DNA of 64,000 nt from Nostoc mirabile CHAB5784 (GTDB taxonomy: Bacteria; Cyanobacteriota; Cyanobacteriia; Cyanobacteriales; Nostocaceae), in contig NZ_JAIVFS010000006.1 in the NCBI RefSeq assembly GCF_020829645.1, positions 1 through 64,000 of the forward strand, written 5' to 3'. Below the pieces are notes generated by a model that was not told where the DNA came from, searched no databases, and saw only the letters and a list, made by a program, of their open reading frames with translations. Position numbers and translations under genes: made by a program. Each line of letters opens with the position of its first letter. Position 1 is the stretch's first letter. This document shows, piece by piece, positions 8,721 through 17,836 of this stretch.

Positions 8721-9320
8721 TCAACCTTTCAAATTAACCTTACCCTCAAGCTTTGACCCATCTTGATGAGATAAAAACTTTTCACTACTGTGATAGCTTC
8801 TTCGCCATTTTTCCAGATGCTCTATAGATATTGATTTAGATATGACGTTCACGCCATTCCCTCGCCAAGCAACTTCTGCATCTGTTGTGAAAACCCCGCA
8901 CTCTAATTGATCTAGCCTCATATTCCAATATTCACTAAACCGGCCTTTTAAAGTAATAACTTGCTCAAATACCTTGTTTCTGTGTTTATTTCTTCTTTTT
9001 CTTTCTGTAGCTCCTGTTGCTTCTGTATCAATAAACTTAGTTTCAATTAAAAACAGGCTCCCTTTAAAGGTCTGGTAGACAAAATCACACTTTCCTAAAT
9101 CTGTATAATCTGAAATTGGAGATTTTTCAAATAACAGTAATTCAGCGCACGAGGGAAACAAGTCTTTGATATTCAGAAATAAATAAGCTTGCAATAGAAG
9201 TTCCTTATCATAAGGAAATAAGATAACTCCTTCAAAAAATTTTTTAATGTCCTCCTGATTTTGGGGTTGAATGATTTTACAGTATGAAACAAATTTATGT
9301 AGCTCGTTCACGATCATCAA
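8721..9320 (-). CDS. Hypothetical protein with PD-(D/E)XK nuclease-like signature
   Basis: A 199-residue soluble protein with no close family that I recognise. Residues 77-95 read KCDFVY...FLIETKF, giving Asp79 - 13 residues - Glu93 - x - Lys95 on two adjacent predicted strands. That is the PD-(D/E)XK nuclease core pattern. A Glu in the preceding helix (SCAELLLFE, about residue 60) and a following helix KVFEQVITLKGRFSEYW (Gln120) also fit the fold. A helical N-terminal region precedes it. It is isolated, with no methylase or transposase beside it, so a defence, recombination or repair role is open. Start codons at 9320 and 9317 are equally possible. Confidence 0.6.
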   Translation of the reverse strand: MMIVNELHKFVSYCKIIQPQNQEDIKKFFEGVILFPYDKELLLQAYLFLNIKDLFPSCAELLLFEKSPISDYTDLGKCDFVYQTFKGSLFLIETKFIDTEATGATERKRRNKHRNKVFEQVITLKGRFSEYWNMRLDQLECGVFTTDAEVAWRGNGVNVISKSISIEHLEKWRRSYHSSEKFLSHQDGSKLEGKVNLKG

Positions 9321-9519
9321 GTTCTAACTCCTTCCCCCGGTCGCAGCCTTAAGGGTCTTAGCATAAAAATATACCATCGCCTCAAGGAAATCATCATCCG
9401 CATAAGTAACTAAAAAAACGATTAAAATCATGAATACTTAAGGCAATTTACTGTTGACAGTTCAGTAAAACTGATTAATAAGCTGCTTTTCAGTATTAGT
9501 GGACTTTTCACTTCTGGCT

Positions 9520-10869
9520 TCAGATTCCAGTCAGCGATTTTATATGAGCAGGAAAACTGGCATTTTGCAAAGCTTGAACGGTTATTCTAGAATCTTGTAC
9601 GCAAAATTGCCAACCCAAGCGAACAAGTTTCCGAGAATTTTCAGTTTGTATAATTCCGATTACTGGCATTTTTGCCTTTTCTTTGTCTCCTGACTGTTCT
9701 TGCAAAATTATTTTCAAGCGATGTAGTTCATCGATATTACCTGCTTGCTGGGGATTTAACTCCACCATTACCATTTGTATTGTTTCCACGGGTTCTGCAT
9801 CTTCAAGAATAAATTGAGTTTGCTCGTCGCGTCGATCTACTTTTCCCCAAATAATCAATCTAGTGTCAACTTGGAGTAGGGAACTAATGCGTTCATAGGT
9901 TTTGGGAAAGACTACAGCTTCTGATTGTGTAGTGAGGTCTTCTATTTGCAAAATTGCCATTTGTTCGCCTTTTTTAGTAACCACTTTTTTGACGTTATTT
10001 AACATGACAACTGCACAAAGCCTTATTTCTTCCCTTTGCTCTCCCAGTTGCGAAAGGTTAATTGGAGTCAAAAGTGGTGCTATTTGCCGTAAGGATTTCA
10101 GGGGATGATCTGATACATAAAAGCCTAATAATTCTTTCTCCATTTGCAACTTTTTCTGTGGGGGTAGATCCATCACAGGTTTAGATTTAGGAGCAGTTTC
10201 AAAGGCATTATTTGCTCTTTTATTCGGAGTAGAAGAAAATCCGTCGCCCAATAAATCTAAGAGATTTCCTTGACCACTAGCTCTGTCTTTAGCGCGAGAT
10301 TGTGCCCAATCATACACTAATTCTGAGTCGTTAATTAACTGTTGACGGTTGGGTTCAATTTTGTCAAAGGCTCCACAGTAAATCAGCGATTCCAGAGTCC
10401 GGCGGTTAACAGCACGTAAATCCACGCGATCGCAAAAATCAGCGAGGGATTTAAATTCTGTCTCATTTCTCGCCTCCAAAATACAAGCGATCGCATTCTG
10501 TCCCACGTTCCGCACCGCCGAAAATCCAAACAGAATCTTTCCCAATGTCGGCGTAAAATCAACACCAGAGCGATTAATATCCGGCGGATCTATGGAAATA
10601 CTCATATTGGTACAGTTAGTAATATATCTCTGTACCTTATCGGTATCGCCACTGTTAGCCGTTAACAGCGCCGCCATATATTCTAATGGGTAATTAGCTT
10701 TTAAATATGCTGTTTGATAAGTTACATAACCATAGGCAGTCGAATGGGATTTATTGAAACAATTGGAAGCTATTAACCCATTTTTGATCGCAAAATTATG
10801 GTCATGCTCAACCCCAATGTCATAGACATTTTGTTTTCCTAAATATTTGCGTGTGACTATTTTAATCAT
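9520..10869 (-). CDS. dnaE-C: DNA polymerase III alpha subunit, C-terminal half, with split intein C-part
   Basis: The 449 residues begin with a 36-residue DnaE intein C-fragment (MIKIVTRKYLGK...GLIASN) followed by the +1 extein residue in CFNKSHSTAYGYVTYQTAYLK. The rest is the C-terminal alpha subunit: the end of the polymerase region, then an OB-fold (about 275-360, IRLCAVVMLNNVKKVVTKKGEQMA). The intein part has the terminal His/Asn elements (DHNF, final IASN) needed for trans-splicing. In cyanobacteria dnaE is split. The N-terminal extein with the intein N-part is encoded elsewhere, and the two proteins splice into one replicative polymerase. Compared with the N. punctiforme intein-C as I recall it, positions 5, 22, 28 and 32 differ. 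Confidence 0.97.
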   Translation of the reverse strand: MIKIVTRKYLGKQNVYDIGVEHDHNFAIKNGLIASNCFNKSHSTAYGYVTYQTAYLKANYPLEYMAALLTANSGDTDKVQRYITNCTNMSISIDPPDINRSGVDFTPTLGKILFGFSAVRNVGQNAIACILEARNETEFKSLADFCDRVDLRAVNRRTLESLIYCGAFDKIEPNRQQLINDSELVYDWAQSRAKDRASGQGNLLDLLGDGFSSTPNKRANNAFETAPKSKPVMDLPPQKKLQMEKELLGFYVSDHPLKSLRQIAPLLTPINLSQLGEQREEIRLCAVVMLNNVKKVVTKKGEQMAILQIEDLTTQSEAVVFPKTYERISSLLQVDTRLIIWGKVDRRDEQTQFILEDAEPVETIQMVMVELNPQQAGNIDELHRLKIILQEQSGDKEKAKMPVIGIIQTENSRKLVRLGWQFCVQDSRITVQALQNASFPAHIKSLTGI

Positions 10870-11251
10870 CCTACCCTACCCCCGAAAAAGTTTTTGCCAA
10901 ATTGATAAAATGATGACAATTGTAATTTATGTAATACTATAATAAAAAATTATATCACTATAAAACACTGCTATACTCTTACACAAAAATAGCCAAAATA
11001 TATCAAACTTTTGGTAAACCATTAGATAGACAGTTAACAGCTATACAATTGCTGTTTTAAAGCTTATTAAACCGTTCCAATACATATTAATCCGCTTAGT
11101 CAGATGCCTGGGGAGTGGGGAAGAAGCAGGGGATCTCTTAGCTCTTGAGAAAAGTTTTACCTTGTACATCCCACTTCTGTGCCTCTATCCAATGCCCAAT
11201 GCGTCAGTTACTATCGTTGAAAAGCAACTCAGTATAAGAGGGTGTAGGTAG
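10870..11251. other. Divergent promoter region between dnaE-C and the SGNH gene
   Basis: About 380 bp of AT-rich sequence. No repeat element or ORF stands out. It must hold the promoters of both neighbours. Confidence 0.5.
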
Positions 11252-12217
11252 GTGAAAGTGGTGTTGATCGTACTTTTGGCGGTAGTTGTGGGATTGTTTG
11301 TGGTAGTCGAGATCGGACTGCGATCGCTTTTTGGCTTTGGTAATCCCCTGATTTACATTGGCGATGAGCAGATTGGTTATTTATTGGCTCCTAACCAGCA
11401 TACCCGTCGTTTTGGTAATCGCATCGAAATTAATGAGTATTCTATGCGAGGTAATCCGCTCAAGAAGACACCTGCACCTTCTGGGCTGCGAGTTTTACTG
11501 TTAGGGGATTCTATTGCTAATGGTGGCTGGTGGACAGATCAGACTAATACAATATCCACGATGATGATGCGTTCTCTAGCATCATCCACTAGTAATTATC
11601 AGGAAGTAGAAGTGCTGAATGCTTCAGCTAACTCTTGGGGGCCAAGGAACGAGTTAGCTTATTTAGAGAAGTTTAGCAATTTCAACGCCCAAGCAGTAGT
11701 GTTATTAATTAATACCGATGATTTGTTTGCTACTGCTCCCACTTCTTTACCGGTAGGACGCGATCGCAACTATCCCGATAGTAAACCTCCCTTAGCATTG
11801 GTGGAAGTGTGGCAACGTTATATCCTCAAGCAACAGCCAATTCCCGAAATGAAAGCAGTGCAAAATGAACCAGGTGATCGCGTGGGGATTAATTTGGAGG
11901 CGATCGCCAAAATTCAAGCCCTGACTCGCCAAAGCAACAGCCAATTTTTACTAGTCATCACTCCCTTACTGCGAGAAATTGGTGAACCAGGCCCCCGCGA
12001 TTACGAAATTATTGCACGCCAGCGCTTGAACGATTTTACTAAAGCACAACAAATTAACTATATAGACTTTTTACCGATATTCAATTCAACTAGCAACCCG
12101 CAAGCTTCGTATCACGACCACATTCACCTCAACTTACAAGGTAATACATTTGTCAGTGAAGTTATGGAGCGATCGCTTTTGGAAATACTGAAGGATGTAC
12201 CACTTCCTCAGAGCTAG
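11252..12217 (+). CDS. Membrane-anchored SGNH/GDSL-type hydrolase
   Basis: The 321 residues (GTG start) have an N-terminal membrane anchor or uncleaved signal (VVLIVLLAVVVGLFVVVEIGL, residues 3-23) followed by an SGNH hydrolase domain. Block I is LLLGDSIANG with the nucleophile Ser87. A Gly/Asn block is seen in NASANSWGPRNEL, and the catalytic Asp/His pair is in YHDHIHLNLQGN near residue 290. The family hydrolyses ester bonds, and periplasmic members often de-acetylate polysaccharides. The substrate here is unknown. It is a single gene, followed by an 18-bp palindrome (TGAGCGAT-TT-ATCGCTCA, about 12249). Confidence 0.8.
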   Translation: MKVVLIVLLAVVVGLFVVVEIGLRSLFGFGNPLIYIGDEQIGYLLAPNQHTRRFGNRIEINEYSMRGNPLKKTPAPSGLRVLLLGDSIANGGWWTDQTNTISTMMMRSLASSTSNYQEVEVLNASANSWGPRNELAYLEKFSNFNAQAVVLLINTDDLFATAPTSLPVGRDRNYPDSKPPLALVEVWQRYILKQQPIPEMKAVQNEPGDRVGINLEAIAKIQALTRQSNSQFLLVITPLLREIGEPGPRDYEIIARQRLNDFTKAQQINYIDFLPIFNSTSNPQASYHDHIHLNLQGNTFVSEVMERSLLEILKDVPLPQS

Positions 12218-12256
12218 TAGTCAATTCTATCCCAAAAAAGGTTTGTAGTGAGCGAT

Positions 12257-12538
12257 TTATCGCTCAATTTCAAGGACTAGAACCATAGGCATCAGCACCT
12301 TGCTTTTTTGCCCATAAGCGGTGAATCGGATTTTTTTTGATGAGGCAACACAATTCAAATCCACTTCTCCCGGTATTACTACATCAGTAACAATCGCATT
12401 TGCTTTTTATTCTAAGATTATTTATAGAGCTTCTTTCGCACTGGTCGTCTTAATAAGATTGTAGTCTCTATGTGTGAGATAACAACCAACTAATTTCAAT
12501 TCGCTCAGACAATATTCTCTAACTAAAATAGTAGCCAT
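12257..12538 (-). pseudogene. Decayed CheY-like receiver gene downstream of the PatA-like gene
   Basis: Reading from the ATG at 12538, one frame gives MATILVREYCLSELKLVG, then TTSAKEAL, a stop, IILE, a second stop, then KANAIVTDVVIPGEVDL. This follows the order of a receiver domain: first strand, helix 1, then the phosphoacceptor Asp in IVTDVVIPG. The acidic pocket after the first strand is lost (VRE instead of VED) and there are two in-frame stops. It runs the same way as the PatA-like regulator immediately upstream. That matches the common cyanobacterial order of a PatA-type regulator followed by a small CheY. It is therefore probably a dead member of a former chemotaxis-like operon. Confidence 0.65.
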
Positions 12539-12614
12539 TCAGTTAATACTCAATCAACCTTAAATCTCCAAAAAATATCTTAGCTTTTGTGGAGTTATTT
12601 TTTACATTAGGAAA

Positions 12615-13697
12615 TTAAACAATATGTTGAAATATTACTTTTAGGAAATCCCCTTGTGTAAAAGGCTTAGTTAAATAACCTGATGCTCTTACTATCTTAG
12701 CTTTAGCTCTATCTATAAATCCTAATTTTTCTGACACCATAATCACAGGTGTATTTTTAAAATTTGAGTGTTTACGCAGTAAAGAGCAGAGTTCATATCC
12801 ATCCAAATTAGGCATTGAAATATCTAACAAAATGATGTCGGGTTTGGTGTGAACAATCTGCATTAAAGCCTTTAAAGAATCGGTGACTCCCACTACAGAA
12901 AATATTTGCTCATCTAAATAACTTTTAATAGTATTCAATACCGTAGGACTGTCATCAATACAAAAGATTGTGTAGATTTTTTTGTCAGCAGGTGGTTGGG
13001 TGATTCGCTGACCCCTATGTTCATTGGTATTAATAGAGTAGGTTGGTGGCTTATAGCTGTTTGTTGTAGACGAGTTTGGTGTACTTTTGCTTTTAGGTTT
13101 TAACTCATTTATTTTGAACAATTCTGAAGGGTTTGATTGAGAAGTTGGGGATGTTTGACGATAAGCCGCTTCCCTTCGGGGTGTTTGACATCGTTCAACT
13201 AGTAAGCGGAGATTTAGATGACAAAACTTTGGCATGTCATCCAGAAAGCTTTCAGGAATAAATTCATAACTCCCTTCGTCTAAATTTAGAAATGACTCCA
13301 GAACTTCTAGCGCCAATTGCTCTATCAGTATCGCTGCTTGAGAGGGACTGATATATTTCTGATTGACTAACCAGCAAATAGCAAGATAATCTGGGTTCGG
13401 TATTGCCTGATTTTCAATACCAGTTTCAAATATCGCCCGTAACTGTTCGTGAATTTCGCTAGGGAGAGTAGAAATTTGCTGACTCAAGCGTTGCAAATTT
13501 CTGTAAAGCGGCTCAAACATTTTCTCCGAGTAGCAGGCATAAATTAATTTACCCTCATCCACATATATTGACCAAGAGCCTGATGTGCTAAATACCTGCA
13601 AACAACCAGTAACCGACTTACCAGTGATTTTTTTCAACAAAGATAAAGGCTGGAGCTTTTGGAAAAATCTGTATCTACTAATCGGAAGTGTCTTCAT
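12615..13697 (-). CDS. PatA-like response regulator (PATAN/DUF4388 + receiver)
   Basis: The 360 residues comprise an N-terminal PATAN region (about 10-190: LLKKITGKSVTGCLQVFSTSGSWSIYVDEGKLIYA, then a helical part ending LRLLVERC), a Ser/Thr/Pro linker (about 195-230) and a C-terminal receiver (about 238-360). The receiver shows FCIDDSPTVL, phosphoacceptor Asp in ILLDISMPNLDGYEL and Lys in YLTKPF. The family includes PatA of Anabaena (heterocyst pattern) and PixG-type phototaxis regulators. The distinction cannot be made from sequence alone. Only a decayed CheY-like gene follows, so the usual CheW/MCP/CheA partners are not in this window. Confidence 0.85.
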   Translation of the reverse strand: MKTLPISRYRFFQKLQPLSLLKKITGKSVTGCLQVFSTSGSWSIYVDEGKLIYACYSEKMFEPLYRNLQRLSQQISTLPSEIHEQLRAIFETGIENQAIPNPDYLAICWLVNQKYISPSQAAILIEQLALEVLESFLNLDEGSYEFIPESFLDDMPKFCHLNLRLLVERCQTPRREAAYRQTSPTSQSNPSELFKINELKPKSKSTPNSSTTNSYKPPTYSINTNEHRGQRITQPPADKKIYTIFCIDDSPTVLNTIKSYLDEQIFSVVGVTDSLKALMQIVHTKPDIILLDISMPNLDGYELCSLLRKHSNFKNTPVIMVSEKLGFIDRAKAKIVRASGYLTKPFTQGDFLKVIFQHIV

Positions 13698-15147
13698 TGG
13701 GATGGCTCTGGAATAAAATTAACATTTGCAGGTAAAATTAGTGAATTACCTTTTCGGAATTCACTGCGACTTTGTTGGAAGCACTGTTCAGATAAATATA
13801 GCGGTCACATTTGAGTTAGTACAGAGATTCCACACCCCCCAACTCTTAATTCACCAATCTCTGTTAAGCTATAACACGAGTTACAAATAAACCAATCCAT
13901 GTTATTGCCCAATAGCAAAATGGCCTGACTGGTTGCCAGGATATAGTATTTCAAAAATTAGATTGGTTTTCTGTATCTTTCGCTAATCTAGCCAATCTAA
14001 CAGTAACTCAAGTGCAACGCACAGACCATTGGCTCTCGCCCATCAGTTACAAAAGCATCATTGTTATCCGTATTTAGCACCCTAAAATTGTAGATACTTT
14101 AGTTCTTGTGCCAAATGTTGTTTTGCCTCTGATGCTAAAGTCGAAAGCGACCAAAATCTACTGTAATGTAGAGAAAAATGGTTCTCTCTCAAGGCTTTTG
14201 AGCATTAAATCTGCCCTGACGAACTATGTTTTTGCAGTCGTGACGAAAGTTGTCGGGCACTTTTGCTAGAAGTTTATTCTTGAAGGTAACCTTCTTCTAT
14301 AGAAAAAGTATTATTAGAAACTAAGCATTAAAAAAGTTCAATGGCTTACTTAGGTTTGTGATTGTAGAGCAACTCTTAGTGTTGGGATTGGGTAAAATTA
14401 TCACTTGCACAACAAGAATGGTAAACCTCCGACCAAGGATGAGTTAGCTGGTAATTGCCGCCATGATGGTGTATGGTGAGATGCAACAGGCAACCAAATC
14501 AGCAGAGGGGAATCTCTTCATAATTACTGGAAACGGTTTCTAATGTTGTGTGGGGCTAAATAGTCACCCGGCACAATTTGAAGTGACAAATTCAAGAACT
14601 TGCAGCGAAATTCTTGATTGATAGTACATACCTGCGAAATAGCTCTTTCCAGCTAGATGGTAGATAACAAGTAAGTAACCACTAAAATTCAGATTACTAT
14701 AATTTTCAAAAAAAGTTAGCAGAAATATATAAACTTCATGATAAATCGGTAAAGTAAACATGAAAACTAATTAATATTATTTTTTAGTATTTATTTGATT
14801 GGATGTCCGGGAAGGCTGAGAATGTACAGTTGAAGATAATTTTATATATTTATACGGTTCTCAGTTGAGTAGGTACTGAACCCCACCCCCAACCCCTAAG
14901 AGCTCTTCGAGAGGGGGCTAAGATATATCTTATGTGATTAAGAAAAGCTATATAAAGGACTTCCAAATAAAAAAATATCCCAAAACTGACGCGAAAATTC
15001 TCTCTATTTCTTCTCTCTCTGTGTTCTCTGCGTCTGGAGTGGTAGCCGGAGGGCTTGCCCTCCGGGTTCGGGGATGATGCTCCTAACGTCGCTAACGCGT
15101 AGCGATCGCAAGACGCTCGTTGCGCTAAAGCGTCTCCCTTGGGAGAA

Positions 15148-15303
15148 GACTCGCTCATAGCGTTGCCATGCCGTTGGCGCAGCCTAAGAAGAGAAGGCTT
15201 TACGCTGCGCTAACGACGGGAACCGCCAGACGCTCGCGGACTCGCTCATAGCGTTGCCACGCCGTTGGCGCAGCCTAAGAAGAGAAGGCTTTACGCTACG
15301 CTA
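15148..15303. repeat. Tandem pair of a 60-bp interspersed repeat
   Basis: Two nearly identical units start at 15148 and 15238. Each runs from ACTCGCTCATAGCGTTGCC through GGCGCAGCCTAAGAAGAG to TACGCTGCGCTA. Other copies occur at about 1369-1432 (inverted) and 53091-53148, and a diverged one at about 60395. Confidence 0.85.
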
Positions 15304-15509
15304 TCGCTTTTAGCGTCTCCCTTTGGGAGAAGACTGCGACCCCCTCACCGCAAAGCGTCTACGTTTATTTGGATAATTTATTTCTTGGAAATCCCTAAAT
15401 GAGTAAATTATTTTATGGTAGCAATTTACCTGAAAATCTCAAGTTTTAAAAGTCCCAAATATAAATAGAAAATTGTCCGCAATCACATTCATCCATAAGT
15501 TATATTTAG

Positions 15510-15539
15510 CAAAAAGACGCAAAGAAATTCTTTGCGTCT
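15510..15539 (-). terminator. Rho-independent terminator of the 15592-16083 gene
   Basis: On the bottom strand, AGACGCAAAG and CTTTGCGTCT form a perfect 10-bp stem with a 5-nt loop, followed by a run of T. It sits about 50 bp after the stop codon of the upstream membrane-protein gene. Confidence 0.7.
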
Positions 15540-15591
15540 GTGGCGTGAGATTTAGAAGTGGAAATTCTCACTGTTAGAATTCTCCATCTAC

Positions 15592-16083
15592 TTAAAATTG
15601 CTCCCGCCAGCACCAGCTTAAAAGTGTGCCACCTGCCACCAGCTTAACTATTTCCAGTACCCAATAACTGCCATGCAGTATATTCATTGTCGATGGAATA
15701 GCAGCAGCAGCTTCAAATAGGTTGAGTTGAACTCCAATGGCACACATTTGCGGAGTTAAGAAATAGGTGTCAAGCACAGCTATAGTTAGCAGCAGCACAG
15801 ATAAAACAATACTGCCAATACTCCAGTGATATCGGGTTTTACTCAAAGCTAGTGCCCCAGTCAGAACTACAGCAGCAGATAATAATTCCATCCGATTGAA
15901 GTTCCAAAAAATCGTATAGCCTGCTGTCGTAAAACCAGCTTGGCTCATCATGCCAGAAAGATAAAGGCTAGGCATAATTACCCAGTCTAAAACTAGACTA
16001 GCACTGAGCCAAAAGCCCAAAGTCAATATGATGCCGGTTTGCCAAATTGGTCGCTTGAATTCAAAGTTAGAAATAGCAGTCAT
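15592..16083 (-). CDS. Four-helix integral membrane protein, unknown function
   Basis: The 163 residues begin at MTAISNFEFKRP. An upstream in-frame start would add 22 residues that do not look like family sequence. Four hydrophobic segments are seen: about 15-38 (GIILTLGFWLSASLVLDWVI), 55-85, 90-115 (IGSIVLSVLLLTIAVLDTYFL) and 138-158. The layout recalls small DUF4149-like membrane proteins of cyanobacteria, but I cannot name the family with confidence. It is a single gene with its own terminator. Confidence 0.7.
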   Translation of the reverse strand: MTAISNFEFKRPIWQTGIILTLGFWLSASLVLDWVIMPSLYLSGMMSQAGFTTAGYTIFWNFNRMELLSAAVVLTGALALSKTRYHWSIGSIVLSVLLLTIAVLDTYFLTPQMCAIGVQLNLFEAAAAIPSTMNILHGSYWVLEIVKLVAGGTLLSWCWREQF

Positions 16084-17836
16084 AAAATAATTGCGTGTGT
16101 TGTATTTCTTAGTTTGTAACTTTACCAGCAGTTTGACAAGAAATATCAACTAACCTTTACAAAGCGATCGCTCTTAATTATGAACTCAATCCCAAGATTT
16201 TTTAAACTAGGTTGAGAGATATTAAGATTTTTTAAAAAGTAATTTAAATAAATTTTGTCTGTAAGAAATACTCAATTTTTTATATTGAAAGTAACTAAGC
16301 GATCGCGCCAACTGGAATGAGGAATGATAGGTTGAAGTTTAAATTGATACAGAGACAGTTTGCCAAAATCTTTAACTTGTTACAGCCTTCCTGCTTCTCA
16401 TGTTGGTTTTCAAAAGTTTGTGGTTTACTGAACATTGTCTGTTTTATACGCAGACATGAGTAATACCAAGTAGACATCTCCGAAAATGAATTGTTTTGAC
16501 GTAGCACTGCTACGTCTCTACAAGGGTTCTGGATAACGCATATTTAATTTCTGGAGATGTCTAGTTGTCTTTGATCGTATTATTTGCTCAAGATCCAGTC
16601 TAGTTGAGATTTTGATTCTAAATAAGACTAATTTTGGTAGCCTTTTAAGATATCACATTCAAATAAATTAATTCCAATCCTGTGTAAAATATCTATCTTT
16701 AGACATAGTTTTTGAAAAATATCTTATTATTCAGTACACTTCGCATGGTGGATTGACTTAAATCTATTTACATATGTTATGATTTTATGGTTCTAATGTT
16801 ATGATTTGTGTTGTAATTTTAATTTACTATCAGGTAAGTTATTTGCTAAATTAAGCTAAAATAACTTAATTTAGAATTTTAAAGGCAATTCAAGCAAACT
16901 TAGAAATTTTTAACACACAACCGTTCCTTAAATAAAATTAAAGTTTTGTTACTAGTAACTCAGATATCTTTAAATTCTGAATTTTCAGGAGTTACTGAGG
17001 TAGGTATGTTGAATACTGAGCAGTAACTTGATTGAATGAAAAAGGAATTCTATTGCCATTTTGAATAGAGTGTAGTGAATCATATTTGTTTTTAACCATT
17101 TTATGGTTTGAGACTAATGCTTAAAAAACAGTTAGCTGAGGATTAATCATGCCTGTAATATCAAATGTCAGCCTGGAGATAGATAATATGAGTAGTTTAC
17201 TAAGATAGATCTTTTGCAAAGTCTAATGTCGGGAAGTTGCTAGAGATAAACATAGTGGAGTTAATAAAATTCAAATAAACTTCCTAAAAGTCCACTGGGA
17301 TTCTGAAGCAAATAGAATGTAGCGAGTTTAGCGATATAAGGTTTGATACTAATGCTAAAAAACAGCGAACTAACGATTAATCAAGGTTATAATCTCAAAT
17401 TGAAGCTAGGAGATCAACGATACGATCAGTTTTCTAGGCGAGAATTTTTGCGTAATCGTACAGTTGGAAAGCCACTAAAGTTAAACATAGTGGAATAAAT
17501 CTCAATTAAGATAAATTGTCCTCTCACTAAAGTTAATAATCCCGAAAGAAAGAGTGCAAGTATTATGGAAAAATCTTGGCTTTGGGACTAGTTGACTAGT
17601 TTAGAGACTATCTTAAATTAGAGATTAGCCCACCTACAGAATTTACTCCAATGAATGGTGTTGTTTAATAACATTGCCAGTCAGAAATATAAGTAAGCTT
17701 TTTTATTGAAAGCTCATTTAATGGTGTCTTTAATCTCAAACGAGAAAGAGCATTATCTCCTGCTGGCATACATTAGGGTAAATCGGAATTATTACCGAAA
17801 TCTCACAATTTTTTAATTGGAATAAGGTCAATACAC
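16084..17836. other. 1.75-kb non-coding region upstream of the mycosporine genes
   Basis: Very AT-rich. From 17060 to 17500 there is a diverged direct repeat (separate entry). At 17783-17798, about 40 bp before mysA, the inverted repeat TCGG-8 nt-CCGA could be an operator. A partial GACGTAGCACTGCTACGTC palindrome lies at about 16498. No protein-like ORF is seen. The mysA promoter and any UV or osmotic control elements should lie here. Confidence 0.5.
17063..17500. repeat. Diverged direct repeat upstream of mysA
   Basis: A unit of about 180-200 bp occurs twice, at about 17063-17275 and 17312-17500. Shared blocks in order are AATAGA-TGTAG-GA, GGTTTGA-ACTAATGC, TAAAAAACAG, GATTAATCA, ATAATNTCAAAT, GGAGAT and TAAACATAGTGGA. 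I judge identity at around 70 percent with small gaps. Neither unit encodes a protein-like ORF. Confidence 0.75.

Larger units (their letters stand above)
13698..15591. other. 1.9-kb region without an intact gene
   Basis: From 14390 to 14570 one frame of the top strand reads like a gene remnant (NKNGKPPTKDELAGNCRHDGVW, stop, DATGNQISRGESLHNYWKRF); the parent gene was not identified. Positions 14880-15350 hold interspersed GC-rich repeats, including two copies of the same 60-bp unit at 15148 and 15238. A terminator lies at 15510-15539. Confidence 0.5.

Noticed and set aside
9520..10869. Truncated dnaE pseudogene
   Set aside because: The N-terminus is a complete 36-residue intein C-part with IASN-CFN junction. 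Split dnaE is normal in cyanobacteria.
14850..15158. A 102-codon open frame on the bottom strand
   Set aside because: It lies in GC-rich interspersed repeats. Its peptide is repeat-derived, and the same DNA occurs at several other places.
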